From JAXLQL01 sp046331625 (GTDB taxonomy: Bacteria > Acidobacteriota > Terriglobia > Bryobacterales > Bryobacteraceae), in assembly GCA_046331625.1 (NCBI GenBank), contig JAXLQL010000026.1, forward strand, positions 1 through 64,000: DNA of 64,000 bases, given 5' to 3'. The position numbers were made by a program, and so were the translations under genes. The notes beneath the pieces were generated by a model. It was not told the DNA's origin, searched no databases, and saw only the letters and a list, made by a program, of their open reading frames with translations. Positions 17,064-25,036 of the stretch are shown one piece after another (within the stretch, counting starts at the first letter, position 1; every line of letters starts with the position of its first letter).

Positions 17064-18343
17064 TGCTTGAACGCGCTCCTGCCCGCATAGCGCGCCGCCG
17101 ATCCCAGTTCTTCCTCGATGCGCAGAAGCTGGTTGTACTTGGCCATGCGGTCCGTGCGGCTCGCCGATCCCGTCTTGATCTGTCCCGCGCCGGTGGCCAC
17201 GGCGAGGTCCGCGATGAACGCGTCTTCCGTCTCGCCCGACCTGTGCGACGAGATGTTCGTGTAACCCGCGCGGCTCGCCATCTCCATCGCTTCCAGCGTC
17301 TCGGTCAACGACCCGATCTGGTTCACCTTGATCAGAATCGAATTGGCGATGCCGCGCTTGATGCCCTCGGCCAAGCGCTTCGTGTTGGTTACGAAGAGGT
17401 CGTCGCCCACCAACTGCACGGTCTTGCCGAGCTTGTCGGTCAGCGCCTTCCAGCCATCCCAATCGTCTTCCGCCATGCCGTCTTCGATCGAGAGGATCGG
17501 ATACTTCGCGGCCCATCCCGCCCAGTAGTCGGCCAATTCGGCGGATGTGCGCTGGCTGCCATCGGACTTCTTGAACACGTACTTCTTCGACTTCTTGTCG
17601 AAGAACTCGCTCGAAGCGCAGTCGAGCGCGAGGCTCACTTGCTTGCCCGCCTTGTAGCCGGCCTTCGCGATCGCCTCGAGAATCACGTCGAGCGCTTCTT
17701 CATTCGACTTCAGGTTCGGCGCGAAACCGCCCTCGTCGCCCACCGCGGTGGAGTAGCCTTTGCCCTTCAGAACTTTCTTCAAGTTGTGGAAGATTTCGGC
17801 GCCCATGCGGATCGCTTCGGCGAAGCTCGACGCGCCGTGCGGCGCCACCATGAACTCCTGCACGTCCACCGAATTGTCCGCGTGCGCGCCGCCGTTGATG
17901 ATGTTCATCAGCGGCACCGGCAGAATCCGCGCATTCACGCCGCCGAGATAACGATAGAGCGGCAGCCCGTGCGAACTCGCCGCCGCGCGCGCCGCTGCCA
18001 TCGACACGGCCAGGATCGCGTTCGCGCCCAGCTTGCTCTTCGTCGCCGTTCCGTCGAGTTTCAACAGCGCCGCGTCCAAGGCGACCTGATCGGCTGCGTT
18101 CATTCCCGCCAGTGCCCTCGCGATTGTCGTGTTGACGTTCTTCACCGCCTTTTGGACGCCCTTGCCGAGGTAACGCTTGTCGTCGCCGTCGCGCAACTCG
18201 AGCGCTTCGTGCTCGCCCGTGGAGGCTCCCGAAGGTACGGCAGCGCGACCCATGCTGCCATCGGCCAGTGTGACATCGGCTTCAACCGTGGGGTTGCCGC
18301 GCGAGTCGAGAATCTCTCTAGCTGTGATCTTGATGATTTCCAT
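17060..18343 (-). CDS. eno: Enolase
   Basis: A 427-residue enolase converting 2-phosphoglycerate to phosphoenolpyruvate. Characteristic blocks are MEIIKITAREILDSRGNPTVE, VPSGASTGEHEALELRD, PLMNIINGGAHADNSVDVQEFM, VGDEGGFAPNL, LSIEDGMAEDDWDGW, QLVGDDLFVTN with its metal-binding Asp, ILIKVNQIGSLTET with the catalytic Lys, and SHRSGETEDAFIADLAVA. ATG at 18343 matches the family start. The open frame continues upstream without similarity. It is the first gene of an eno-gpmA operon. A promoter with a 17-base spacer lies about 90 bases upstream, giving a leader of roughly 80 nucleotides. Confidence 0.97.
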   Translation of the reverse strand: MEIIKITAREILDSRGNPTVEADVTLADGSMGRAAVPSGASTGEHEALELRDGDDKRYLGKGVQKAVKNVNTTIARALAGMNAADQVALDAALLKLDGTATKSKLGANAILAVSMAAARAAASSHGLPLYRYLGGVNARILPVPLMNIINGGAHADNSVDVQEFMVAPHGASSFAEAIRMGAEIFHNLKKVLKGKGYSTAVGDEGGFAPNLKSNEEALDVILEAIAKAGYKAGKQVSLALDCASSEFFDKKSKKYVFKKSDGSQRTSAELADYWAGWAAKYPILSIEDGMAEDDWDGWKALTDKLGKTVQLVGDDLFVTNTKRLAEGIKRGIANSILIKVNQIGSLTETLEAMEMASRAGYTNISSHRSGETEDAFIADLAVATGAGQIKTGSASRTDRMAKYNQLLRIEEELGSAARYAGRSAFKQ

Positions 18344-18430
18344 GTCTGTGGTGGTTGCGGTTCCGAAACTGATGGGGATTGGTTGACCGGCGCACGGGGC
18401 CGGGTGCAGTCCGGGCGTCGAGCGCCGGAT

Positions 18431-18459
18431 TCTATATTGTGCCATGCCCGAGCGGTAAA
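18431..18459 (-). promoter_or_regulatory. Candidate eno-gpmA promoter
   Basis: On the minus strand TTTACC (18459-18454) and TATAGA (18436-18431) are separated by exactly 17 bases. The same AT-rich spot gives TATATT on the plus strand, so the region may also serve the divergent gene at 18468. Confidence 0.5.
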
Positions 18460-18467
18460 CTGAGAGC

Positions 18468-18725
18468 GTGCTTGGCGCGAAGCGACTCTCTGACGAAGCT
18501 CTCGAAGAGCTACTGGCGGAGCGATACGACTTGGGGACTGCCGGGTTTCTCCGCCCGCTGACGCCGAGTGAAGCGGCAAGGCTCGAGGTGTTGGAGGCGG
18601 CGCTGCGGGCGCACAACGAAGGGCAATCGGCTCCGATCGACTACTCCAAAGCCGATCGTCTCGACGCCTACATGCAGAAGCTCGATGAATACCTCCGTAC
18701 GAATTGCACTACAGGAGATTTGTAG
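18468..18725 (+). CDS. Small hypothetical protein
   Basis: An 85-residue charged, probably all-helical protein (LSDEALEELLAERYDLGT, then LTPSEAARLEVLEAALRAHNEG, then DRLDAYMQKLDEYLRT). I do not recognise a family. A GTG start at 18468 follows GAGAGC, a passable ribosome site. The gene is divergent from eno with a shared AT-rich spot between them. Codon use is like the neighbours, with third positions mainly G or C. The stop codon lies inside a reverse-oriented copy of the intergenic double-hairpin repeat. Moderate confidence that it is real. Confidence 0.5.
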   Translation: MLGAKRLSDEALEELLAERYDLGTAGFLRPLTPSEAARLEVLEAALRAHNEGQSAPIDYSKADRLDAYMQKLDEYLRTNCTTGDL

Positions 18726-18759
18726 GGTGGGCTTCAGCCAGCGCGCGACTTCAATCGCA
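18722..18759 (-). repeat. Double-hairpin intergenic repeat, copy E (variant type, reverse orientation)
   Basis: Read on the minus strand: GCGATTGAAGTCGCGCGC, then TGGCTGAAGCCCACCCTAC. It matches the diverged copy at 37818 better than copies A-C, so two subtypes exist. Confidence 0.65.
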
Positions 18760-18843
18760 CCTCCGGAGCCTGGAAAGCGCCGGCAGGAACCCAGCCGGCA
18801 GGGACCCATTGTGACACTCGGTCCCGTCACATCGAACTGGGGA

Positions 18844-19239
18844 ATGAAGGCGTGGCGGCTTGTCATCTGGAACGACGAAATCCTGGCGTGGCCGTATGGT
18901 CTGGCGGAGGGCTTTCTCTTGGGTCTATGGTTAGAGCTCGGGATCGGGCATGACCCCGGAGATTTTTCCTCCAAGACTCCCGAGCAACTCCAAGCTGCGC
19001 TCGCAACGCCGGCGACTCAGAGATTTGCCGTGGCCGAGTTGCAGCAGATCACGGTGCAATGCAGCAGCCTGCGCCACAAAGTTGAGTTAACTGCAAGGGA
19101 CGGGAACAAGACAAGGTTTGGTATTTTGCATCGCCATGACCTTGCCAACTACCAAAGGGAACTACGCCGGGCGTTTCCGGCGCTTTATCACGAAGCTGGC
19201 TTTCCCACAACGCTATGGGAACGGATCGTGAAGTACTGA
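18844..19239 (+). CDS. Hypothetical protein, possibly PH-like fold
   Basis: About 131 residues if started at ATG 18844 (MKAWRLVIWNDEILAWPYG). A GTG at 18811 is also in frame. Upstream of that the frame turns arginine-rich and unlike protein. The chain shows one hydrophobic stretch (GLAEGFLLGLWLELG), then alternating strands (QRFAVAELQQITVQC, KVELTARDGNKTRFGIL) and a final helix, a pattern like bacterial PH domains. I do not recognise a named family. It follows the 18468 gene after a repeat and precedes a 200-base gap. Confidence 0.5.
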   Translation: MKAWRLVIWNDEILAWPYGLAEGFLLGLWLELGIGHDPGDFSSKTPEQLQAALATPATQRFAVAELQQITVQCSSLRHKVELTARDGNKTRFGILHRHDLANYQRELRRAFPALYHEAGFPTTLWERIVKY

Positions 19240-19457
19240 TCTCTGCCAAATTCACTCGACACCGGTTCGCAACGAAGATCGGTACGGCATAAGTACGCAA
19301 TGATCAACAGGCGCTGGAACCATTCGCCAGTGAATCCGGACCGGATCACCGAGAGCAAAGTGTTCTCGATTCGCTGCCGTATACTTTATGCTGGTAGCAC
19401 TTGCGCCCTGGCATCGCGTCGAAGCGGTGGCCAGGTAGTCGAAAAGGGAAACGCATC

Positions 19458-20225
19458 ATGGTAGAAGCTGTCCGTTGGTTACGCGAGTCCACACCACCTC
19501 CGATCTTTGACTCTCCGAAGGTAGCAGGCCCACCGATGTCAGGTGCACTCGCCGACCAACTGCGTCGCGCCATGCCCCCAGATCTCCTGGAGGCCATCGT
19601 GAAAATCAGCAAGCAGCTCGACTTCGAGGTGATCGATCCGATTCTCTCGGCGCCAACCCCTGCCGAGTCCGGGGAAATGTTCCACCGCTTGCTTCCCCGG
19701 TTTTTCCACTACTACATGTCGATGTTCGAACTGGTGCTCGCGCACGGACTCGACACGGCGCGGCTGGCCGATCTGACGCAGGCAAGCTACAAGACGTCAG
19801 AAGCGCTGGTGAGCGAGATCGGTCCTGGCTGGTTGGGCGAGGAAGCCGCACTATCGGCGGTATTTGGCTTGTCTACCATGGCCCACGTGTCGAAGGTTGC
19901 TCTTACGCGGGCCCTTCCAGCCGGCGATCCGGAAACGGCCAATCGCTGGGTATCGATGATCTTCAGTTACATTCTGGTCTCGACATGCTTGCTTTCCGCA
20001 ATCCACGAGTTATCCAAGGGTAACCAGACAAAGGCGCGGCCGGAGATCGGCGTCGAACTCGCCAAGGCGAGCGAAGCCTTCGCGCTCGAGGCGTACCGGC
20101 TCAGCAAACAACTCGGCCTCCTGGAGCCAGTCGCGATTGCGGGCGAGATCGCCCCAAGCGAGGAGGAAGACATCGCGCTTGTCAACGCAGGCTTGGCGGA
20201 ATGGGTGGCTGGAATCGATCGATGA
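19458..20225 (+). CDS. Unrecognised helical protein coupled to MazF-type toxin; candidate antitoxin
   Basis: A 255-residue, largely alpha-helical protein with no family I can name. ATG at 19458 is chosen because the preceding frame is basic and patternless. Its stop overlaps the ATG of the MazF-type gene by four bases (ATGA), the usual antitoxin-toxin spacing. The C-terminal tail APSEEEDIALVNAGLAEWV resembles the acidic, aromatic toxin-binding tails of MazE-like antitoxins, but the protein is about three times the usual length and the N-terminus shows no AbrB, RHH or Phd motif. Known: MazF toxins are normally preceded by a small antitoxin. Inferred: this is an atypical antitoxin or a fusion carrying a MazE-like tail. 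Confidence 0.6.
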   Translation: MVEAVRWLRESTPPPIFDSPKVAGPPMSGALADQLRRAMPPDLLEAIVKISKQLDFEVIDPILSAPTPAESGEMFHRLLPRFFHYYMSMFELVLAHGLDTARLADLTQASYKTSEALVSEIGPGWLGEEAALSAVFGLSTMAHVSKVALTRALPAGDPETANRWVSMIFSYILVSTCLLSAIHELSKGNQTKARPEIGVELAKASEAFALEAYRLSKQLGLLEPVAIAGEIAPSEEEDIALVNAGLAEWVAGIDR

Positions 20226-20569
20226 CCATGGAGCGTAGACCCATGCGCGGAGAGCTTTGGCGCGCCGACCTCGGCGAGCCAGAGGGCCATGAGCAAGCAG
20301 GTGTGCGACCGGTCATCATTCTCCAGACCGATCACCTTTCGCGACATCCAAAGGTGAGAACCGTCGTGGTCGTACCGCTTACGTCGAAAGACAACCATGC
20401 TGGGCGGCCATACGCGGTGGACCTGTCACAGCCGAATCAGACATCTGTGGTCCTCTGCCACCAGATTCGCGCTCTCGACGTGGGAAAGCTGATCTGCCCA
20501 CTGCAAATGCTGCCTCCTGCGGTACTGGCCGAGATCGAAGCTCGCACGCGGTTTGTGCTGGGGCTCTGA
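20222..20569 (+). CDS. MazF/PemK-type endoribonuclease toxin
   Basis: A 115-residue protein with the MazF fold signature: RRGELWRADLGEPEGHE-type opening strand, RPVIILQTDHLSRHPKVRTVVVVPLTS with the conserved PxTS end, SVVLCHQIRALDVGKL, and a final LAEIEARTRFVLGL helix. MazF enzymes cut single-stranded RNA at short motifs and block translation. Conserved Arg in RPVII and the Ser/Thr of PLTS are present, so it looks active. ATG at 20222 gives four-base overlap with the upstream gene. ATG at 20243 (MRGELW) matches the usual family start and is an alternative. No other small antitoxin is nearby. Confidence 0.85.
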   Translation: MTMERRPMRGELWRADLGEPEGHEQAGVRPVIILQTDHLSRHPKVRTVVVVPLTSKDNHAGRPYAVDLSQPNQTSVVLCHQIRALDVGKLICPLQMLPPAVLAEIEARTRFVLGL

Positions 20570-20680
20570 GCATCCCACCGGCGGACCGTCGCCGGCCACG
20601 GTCATGTATCATGAATAGAGTGCCCGCAAGCCGCGAGCACTTCCCATACGTTTCCACGAGGCAAGGGGGTGAGGTAGAGT

Positions 20681-20878
20681 TTGGCCGAAATCGTAGTGCA
20701 AGACGGCGAGACGCTCGAAAGCGCGTTACGCCGCTTCAAGCGCAAGGTTCAGCAAGAAGACATCATCAAGGACATCAAGCGTCACTCCTACTACTTGAAG
20801 CCTGGTGAAAAGAAGCGTGTCAAGGCCGCGCTGGCTCGCAAACGCAGCCGCAAAAAGCGCACCAAAGACACCGAGTAG
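20681..20878 (+). CDS. rpsU: 30S ribosomal protein S21
   Basis: A 65-residue S21: MAEIVVQDGETLESALRRFK, then the QQEDIIKDIKRHSYYLKPGEKKR core and a basic tail with many Lys and Arg. S21 binds the small subunit near the mRNA-rRNA pairing region. The start is a TTG at 20681 preceded by AAGGGGGTGAGG, a strong ribosome site that settles the unusual start. The gene stands alone and is followed by a strong hairpin at 20892. Confidence 0.93.
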   Translation: MAEIVVQDGETLESALRRFKRKVQQEDIIKDIKRHSYYLKPGEKKRVKAALARKRSRKKRTKDTE

Positions 20879-20891
20879 ATCCACCCCGATG

Positions 20892-20926
20892 CCTCTGCTC
20901 GCGGCATACTTGACCGCGAGCAGGGG
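20892..20926 (+). terminator. Strong hairpin after rpsU
   Basis: A 13-bp stem (CCTCTGCTCGCGG / CCGCGAGCAGGGG, one G-U pair) with a 9-base loop begins 13 bases after the rpsU stop. It is followed by TTCGTACTTTATG rather than a pure U-run. Probable terminator or 3' stabiliser. Confidence 0.6.
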
Positions 20927-20947
20927 TTCGTACTTTATGATGGACCC

Positions 20948-21424
20948 ATGCAATTCCGCTTGGCGTCCCCCTCCGAACGCCCCGCCCTCGAACCCCTGAT
21001 CGTCGCGAGCTTCGAACCCATCACCTGGTTCAAGAAAGTCGACGCCCGGTTCGGTCCCCTCAACGGCCACGACTGGCGCGACCGGTGGCGGCTCCGCCTC
21101 GACAAAGTCTTCGCCTCCCAGATCATCCTCGCCGGCGAGCACGAAGGCGCCATCGCCGCCGTCTCCACCGGCGCCTACGAATCCGAAACCCGCCTCGGCT
21201 TCATCGACCTTCTCGCCGTCTCGCCAAGCTTCCAGGGCCACGGTTTCGGCCGCGAGATGCTCCGCGCCATGGTCGAGCACTTCCGCCAACTCGGAGCCCG
21301 CCACGTCCACCTCGATTGCCTCACCGACAACGCCAAGGGCATGAGCCTATACGGCGCCGAGGGCTGGACCCCGATCGCCGAATCCATGCACTGGTTTCTC
21401 GAGATTCCGGACCCTGCCCCGTGA
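20948..21424 (+). CDS. GNAT-family N-acetyltransferase
   Basis: A 158-residue GNAT enzyme using acetyl-CoA. The order is right: an N-terminal FRLASPSERPALEPLIV strand-helix, IILAGEHEGAIAAVSTGAYES, the core strand FIDLLAVSPSFQGHGFGREML in which QGHGFG is the acetyl-CoA-binding R/Q-x-x-G-x-G/A loop, and HVHLDCLTDNAKGMSLYGAEGWTP, the late motif B with the conserved Tyr. Substrate cannot be told. It lies just downstream of rpsU and its hairpin, but RimI-like ribosomal activity is not supported by anything specific. Confidence 0.85.
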   Translation: MQFRLASPSERPALEPLIVASFEPITWFKKVDARFGPLNGHDWRDRWRLRLDKVFASQIILAGEHEGAIAAVSTGAYESETRLGFIDLLAVSPSFQGHGFGREMLRAMVEHFRQLGARHVHLDCLTDNAKGMSLYGAEGWTPIAESMHWFLEIPDPAP

Positions 21425-21535
21425 CGGCGCCCCACCCGATGTCCACCCGGCGCAGGCTCTAGGGGATTTCCGTGATTCCACCCCAGAGTACCGACGGGTT
21501 GTCAGACGGCTCCGCCACCGCTAGTCTGGGGTTAC

Positions 21536-22015
21536 ATGCGGACGTGCACGAATTGCCAGGCCCCGTTGTTCGAGGAACCGGCATGCATCATCTGCGGCAA
21601 GCCGGCCTCGGAAACACTGTCTCCGCCCTCGGCTGCGCCTTCACCAGCGTCCGGCGCGGGGGCGCTCACCATCGAGCAACTGCGCTCGCAAAGCACGTCG
21701 CAGAGTAGTCACTACGTCATCGCTTTCTGCTATCTTTTCTTGGCGCTTTCGGGTCTCATCATGTTGTTGTGGCCCGGCTACCGGACCAACAAGCACGTCC
21801 GATTCCACGCCGTCCAATCGATTCTGCTCACCCCGCTGTGGCTCTGGGTCTTCTGCGTCACAGCCATGTTCGGACCCGAGGAATATCGCGATAAGTTGCT
21901 GTGGATCGAACAAATTGCGATGCTCTCCACCTGGTTCTTCATGGTCGGTATCTCCGCTGCCGGCCGCAGTGTCTCCCTACCCATCCTCGGTTACTTGGCG
22001 CGAAAAGAGTTGTAG
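21536..22015 (+). CDS. Zinc-ribbon membrane protein (DUF4870-like)
   Basis: A 159-residue protein. Residues 4-20 form a Cys4 zinc ribbon (C4-x2-C7 and C17-x2-C20 in TCTNCQAP and ACIICGKP). A Pro/Ser/Ala-rich linker follows, then three hydrophobic segments at about 58-80, 92-110 and 125-148, with a FHAVQSILL motif between the first two. That motif is characteristic of small DUF4870-type membrane proteins. Function unknown, probably inner-membrane. ATG at 21536 starts the ribbon directly. It ends about 30 bases before the HEAT-repeat gene and may be cotranscribed with it. Confidence 0.65.
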   Translation: MRTCTNCQAPLFEEPACIICGKPASETLSPPSAAPSPASGAGALTIEQLRSQSTSQSSHYVIAFCYLFLALSGLIMLLWPGYRTNKHVRFHAVQSILLTPLWLWVFCVTAMFGPEEYRDKLLWIEQIAMLSTWFFMVGISAAGRSVSLPILGYLARKEL

Positions 22016-22045
22016 CCAGATTGTCGCCGGCCACGTCCTTATGAC

Positions 22046-23050
22046 TTGGCTACCCGCTTCCCTGTCATCCTCCTGCTCGCCGCTCTTTCCCTCGCCGCCC
22101 AGCCCCGCATCGGCATTATCGACTTCTACGGCCGCCACAAAGTAACCGAAGATCAAATCCGCGTAGCCCTCGCCGCGAAGGAGGGATCCCCGCTCCCCAA
22201 ATCCAAAGGCGAAACCGAAGAGCGAATCGAGCAGATCCCTGGCGTCGTGCGCGCGCACCTGGAAGCCACCTGTTGCGAGAAGGGCCAAGCCATCCTCTAC
22301 GTCGGAGTCGAAGAGAAAGGGAGCCATCACTTCGACTTCAATGACGCCCCCTCAGGCGCTGTTGTGCTGCCTCAGGAAATCCACGACGAATACTCCCACT
22401 TCCTCGCCGCGGTGAGTTCCGCGGTACGTGCTGGCGAAACTGGCGAGGACCTCCACCTCGGCCACTCGCTCATGCAGAACGCCGACGCCCGCCGCCACCA
22501 GGAACGCTTCGTCACCATCGCCAAAGACAACATCGAGAAGCTTCGGGATGTGCTCAAGAACTCCGCCGACGAGGAGCACCGCGCCATCGCCGCCTACGTC
22601 ATCGGCTACTATCCCGACAAGGCATCGGTCGTCAACGATCTCCAATCCGCCGTGCGCGATCCCGACGATACCACCCGCAACAACGCCATCCGCGCTCTCG
22701 CCGCTATCGCTATCTTCGCCATCCAGCAGCCCGACGCCGAGGTGAAGGTGTCGCCCACATGGTTCATCGAAATGCTCGATTCCCTCATCTGGTCTGACCG
22801 TCATGCGGCCGCCGTTACGCTGGTCACGCTCACTGAGGCGAGAAATCCGCAGGTCTTGGATCACATCAGGGAGCGCGCCATGTCCACGCTCGCCGAGATG
22901 GCCCGCTGGAAGCATTTGCCCCACGCCCTGCCTGCCTTCATCCTGTTGGGGCGGGCCTCTGGAATTGACGAACGTGAGATCGAACACACTTGGAGCGAGG
23001 GCGATCGCCAAGCGTTCATCTCCAAGATCATGAAACCAGGGAAGAAATAG
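22046..23050 (+). CDS. Exported protein with POTRA-like start and HEAT-like repeats
   Basis: A 334-residue protein with a TTG start at 22046 and a signal peptide ending near SLAAQ. Residues 20-90 (RIGIIDFYGRHKVTEDQIRVAL to AILYVGVEEKG) look like a single POTRA-type module as found in BamA and ShlB proteins, but no beta-barrel follows. From about residue 140 the chain is alpha-helical with HEAT-like repeats (HRAIAAYVIGYYPDKASVVNDLQ, TRNNAIRALAAIAIFA, DRHAAAVTLVTLTEARN). Likely a periplasmic adaptor. The pairing of these two modules is not one I recognise. Confidence 0.65.
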   Translation: MATRFPVILLLAALSLAAQPRIGIIDFYGRHKVTEDQIRVALAAKEGSPLPKSKGETEERIEQIPGVVRAHLEATCCEKGQAILYVGVEEKGSHHFDFNDAPSGAVVLPQEIHDEYSHFLAAVSSAVRAGETGEDLHLGHSLMQNADARRHQERFVTIAKDNIEKLRDVLKNSADEEHRAIAAYVIGYYPDKASVVNDLQSAVRDPDDTTRNNAIRALAAIAIFAIQQPDAEVKVSPTWFIEMLDSLIWSDRHAAAVTLVTLTEARNPQVLDHIRERAMSTLAEMARWKHLPHALPAFILLGRASGIDEREIEHTWSEGDRQAFISKIMKPGKK

Positions 23051-23153
23051 GAATACCCCCTCCGTCCTCCCACGAATGGGGAGAAGTCGTTGGTTGAGAA
23101 TCCTCAATCTGGGTGAGCTATTTCCCCGCTCGAAAGCGCGTATTGGTTGGAGC

Positions 23154-23159
23154 TATAAT
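23154..23159 (+). promoter_or_regulatory. Consensus -10 box before the PP2C gene
   Basis: TATAAT lies 50 bases before the GTG start. I see no matching -35 at 16-18 bases, so it may depend on an activator. Confidence 0.4.
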
Positions 23160-23208
23160 CTGAAGGTCCGTCACCACCCGTATCAATGGGGGGATACGAA
23201 AGCGGAAC

Positions 23209-24018
23209 GTGTCACAATACGTCCTATCTAGCGCCCAGCACATCGGAAGCCGGGAGTCCCAGCAGGATGTGTGTGCGTTGCGCCAAGGCCCCGATGGCCG
23301 CGACTGGTGTCTCGCCCTGGTATGCGACGGCATGGGCGGCCTGCTGCTCGGCGAACAAGCGGCCCGCACCGCCGTGCAGATGTTCCTCGAAGGCTGGGAA
23401 GACCGCGACAAAGACGAAGGCGTTCCCGCCGCGCTCGAACGTGCCACCCGCTACGCCAACTCGGCTGTCATGAACCTGTCTACCAACGCCGGGATCCCCG
23501 GCGCTGCAGGCACTACGTTGCTCGGCGTGTTCGTGGAAGGCGAGAAGCTCCACTGGACCTCGGTGGGCGACAGCGGACTCTTCCTCCTCCGTGGCGGGTC
23601 CATCCGCCAGCTCAACACGCCGCACGTCTACGCCTCCATCCTCGACGAGCGCTGCCGCCGTGGCGAAATCTCCCTCGAACAGGCGCTCGGCGATCCCCAG
23701 CGCGCCGCCCTCACCAGCTACATCGGCGGATTCGAGGTGCGCGAAATCGACATCTGCCCGGAACCGCTCGTGCTCGAACCCGGAGACCGCGTCGTGCTTG
23801 CCAGTGACGGCTTGTTCAAGACGCTTTCGCTCGAACAAATCGCCGAGGCGCTCGAGAGCGCCGATGGATCCGCGGCCGAAGGCTTGGTTCGCTCCACCAT
23901 CGACGCGCACCAGATGCACCAGGACAATATCACAGTGGTGACTGTGCAACTCGCCACTGGCGCTCCTGCCCGGCAGAGTCTCGCCAAGCGTTGGATGGCT
24001 GGCCTGTTCGGCCGCTGA
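23209..24018 (+). CDS. PP2C-type serine/threonine protein phosphatase (Stp1-like)
   Basis: A 269-residue metal-dependent phosphatase. Motifs in order: SRESQQDVCAL (motif with the first metal Asp), LVCDGMGGLLLGEQAA (the DGMGG metal site), AGTTLLGVFVEGEKLHWTSVGDSGLFLLRGG, and the late GDRVVLASDGLFKTLS and HQDNITVVTVQL with two further metal ligands (Asp). These enzymes remove phosphate from Ser/Thr in bacteria that use Hanks-type kinases, and the kinase gene at 63476 shows such signalling exists here. GTG at 23209 is the only start that keeps the N-terminal strand. No sensor domain or membrane segment. Confidence 0.9.
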   Translation: MSQYVLSSAQHIGSRESQQDVCALRQGPDGRDWCLALVCDGMGGLLLGEQAARTAVQMFLEGWEDRDKDEGVPAALERATRYANSAVMNLSTNAGIPGAAGTTLLGVFVEGEKLHWTSVGDSGLFLLRGGSIRQLNTPHVYASILDERCRRGEISLEQALGDPQRAALTSYIGGFEVREIDICPEPLVLEPGDRVVLASDGLFKTLSLEQIAEALESADGSAAEGLVRSTIDAHQMHQDNITVVTVQLATGAPARQSLAKRWMAGLFGR

Positions 24019-24022
24019 GTAC

Positions 24023-25036
24023 CTACTTCTTCCCGCTCACGAACCGATTCGTGTAACACTCCCGCACGTCGATCTTCGCATTCCGCACTTTCTCCATAGA
24101 CTCGCCCATCACCCGCAACGCCGCCTCGGCCGCCTCCGGCGCCAGCACTCCATCGGGAGAGAACATCCCCTTGCTCCGCTCGATCGCCTGCGCATACATT
24201 GCCGCATCTCCCCCCTGGAACTCCACCGGCATCTTCGCCGCAATCTCCGCCGCCGAATGCGACTGGATCCACTCGAGCGTCCGCCGCATCGCGCCCGCCA
24301 ACCGCTCCGCCAGCACTTCGTTCTTGCCAACCCACTCCGCGCTCGAATACAACACCGCCGCTGGATACGCATCTACGCCATACACCTGCCGCACGCCTTC
24401 CACCGTCCGCGTATCGGCCAACACCTGCAGCGCGCCGCGCCGCTTTTCGAGCTGCGAGATCGCCGGTTCCGCCATCACCGCCGCATCCACGCGACCGGCT
24501 TCCATCGCCGCAACCGACCCCGCCGACATCCCCACGCCGATCGCGCTCGCCGCCCCCGGAGCCAGCCCATTCTTCACCAACAGATGATTCAGCAGCAAGT
24601 GTGTCGACGATCCCGGCGCAGAAACTCCGACATTCGCCCCGTTCAAATCCCGCACCGACCCGAGCTTCTTCTTCCCCGCCGGTGACGCCACCAAAACTAA
24701 CCCCGGATATCGCAGCATCGCCGCGAACGCCTGCAGCCGCCGGCCATCCGCTGCCATCTGCACCGTGTGATCGAAAAATCCCGACACCACATCCGCGCTT
24801 CCGCCGAACAACGCCTCGAGCGCCTTCGCCCCGCCGGGAACTTCTTCGAGCGTCACGTCGAGCCCCGCGTCGCGATAGTATCCCAGCCGATCCGCCAGCG
24901 TCGTAGGCAGGTACACCAGTTGCGACTGCCCACCCACCGCGATCCGCACCCGCGGACCCGACTGCACCGCCCCTGGCTTGCTGCACCCAACCAACAGCAC
25001 GCACACGAGCGCGCTAACGGCTCTCGATGTACTCAT
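24023..25036 (-). CDS. NMT1/SsuA-like substrate-binding lipoprotein (first paralogue)
   Basis: A 337-residue lipoprotein with lipobox LLVGC (Cys18). The body is the NMT1/THI5/SsuA type of periplasmic binding protein: VYLPTTLADRLGYYRDAGLDVTLEEVPGGAKALEALFGGSADVVSGFFD, then LVLVASPAGKKKLGSVRDLNGANVGVSAPGSSTHLLLNHLL and EAGRVDAAVMAEPA. The family binds sulfonates, taurine, pyrimidine precursors or similar. No permease or ATPase lies nearby, so it is an orphan. ATG at 25036 lies inside the end of the upstream paralogue (23-base overlap), so the two are one operon. It ends five bases from the convergent PP2C gene. Confidence 0.8.
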   Translation of the reverse strand: MSTSRAVSALVCVLLVGCSKPGAVQSGPRVRIAVGGQSQLVYLPTTLADRLGYYRDAGLDVTLEEVPGGAKALEALFGGSADVVSGFFDHTVQMAADGRRLQAFAAMLRYPGLVLVASPAGKKKLGSVRDLNGANVGVSAPGSSTHLLLNHLLVKNGLAPGAASAIGVGMSAGSVAAMEAGRVDAAVMAEPAISQLEKRRGALQVLADTRTVEGVRQVYGVDAYPAAVLYSSAEWVGKNEVLAERLAGAMRRTLEWIQSHSAAEIAAKMPVEFQGGDAAMYAQAIERSKGMFSPDGVLAPEAAEAALRVMGESMEKVRNAKIDVRECYTNRFVSGKK

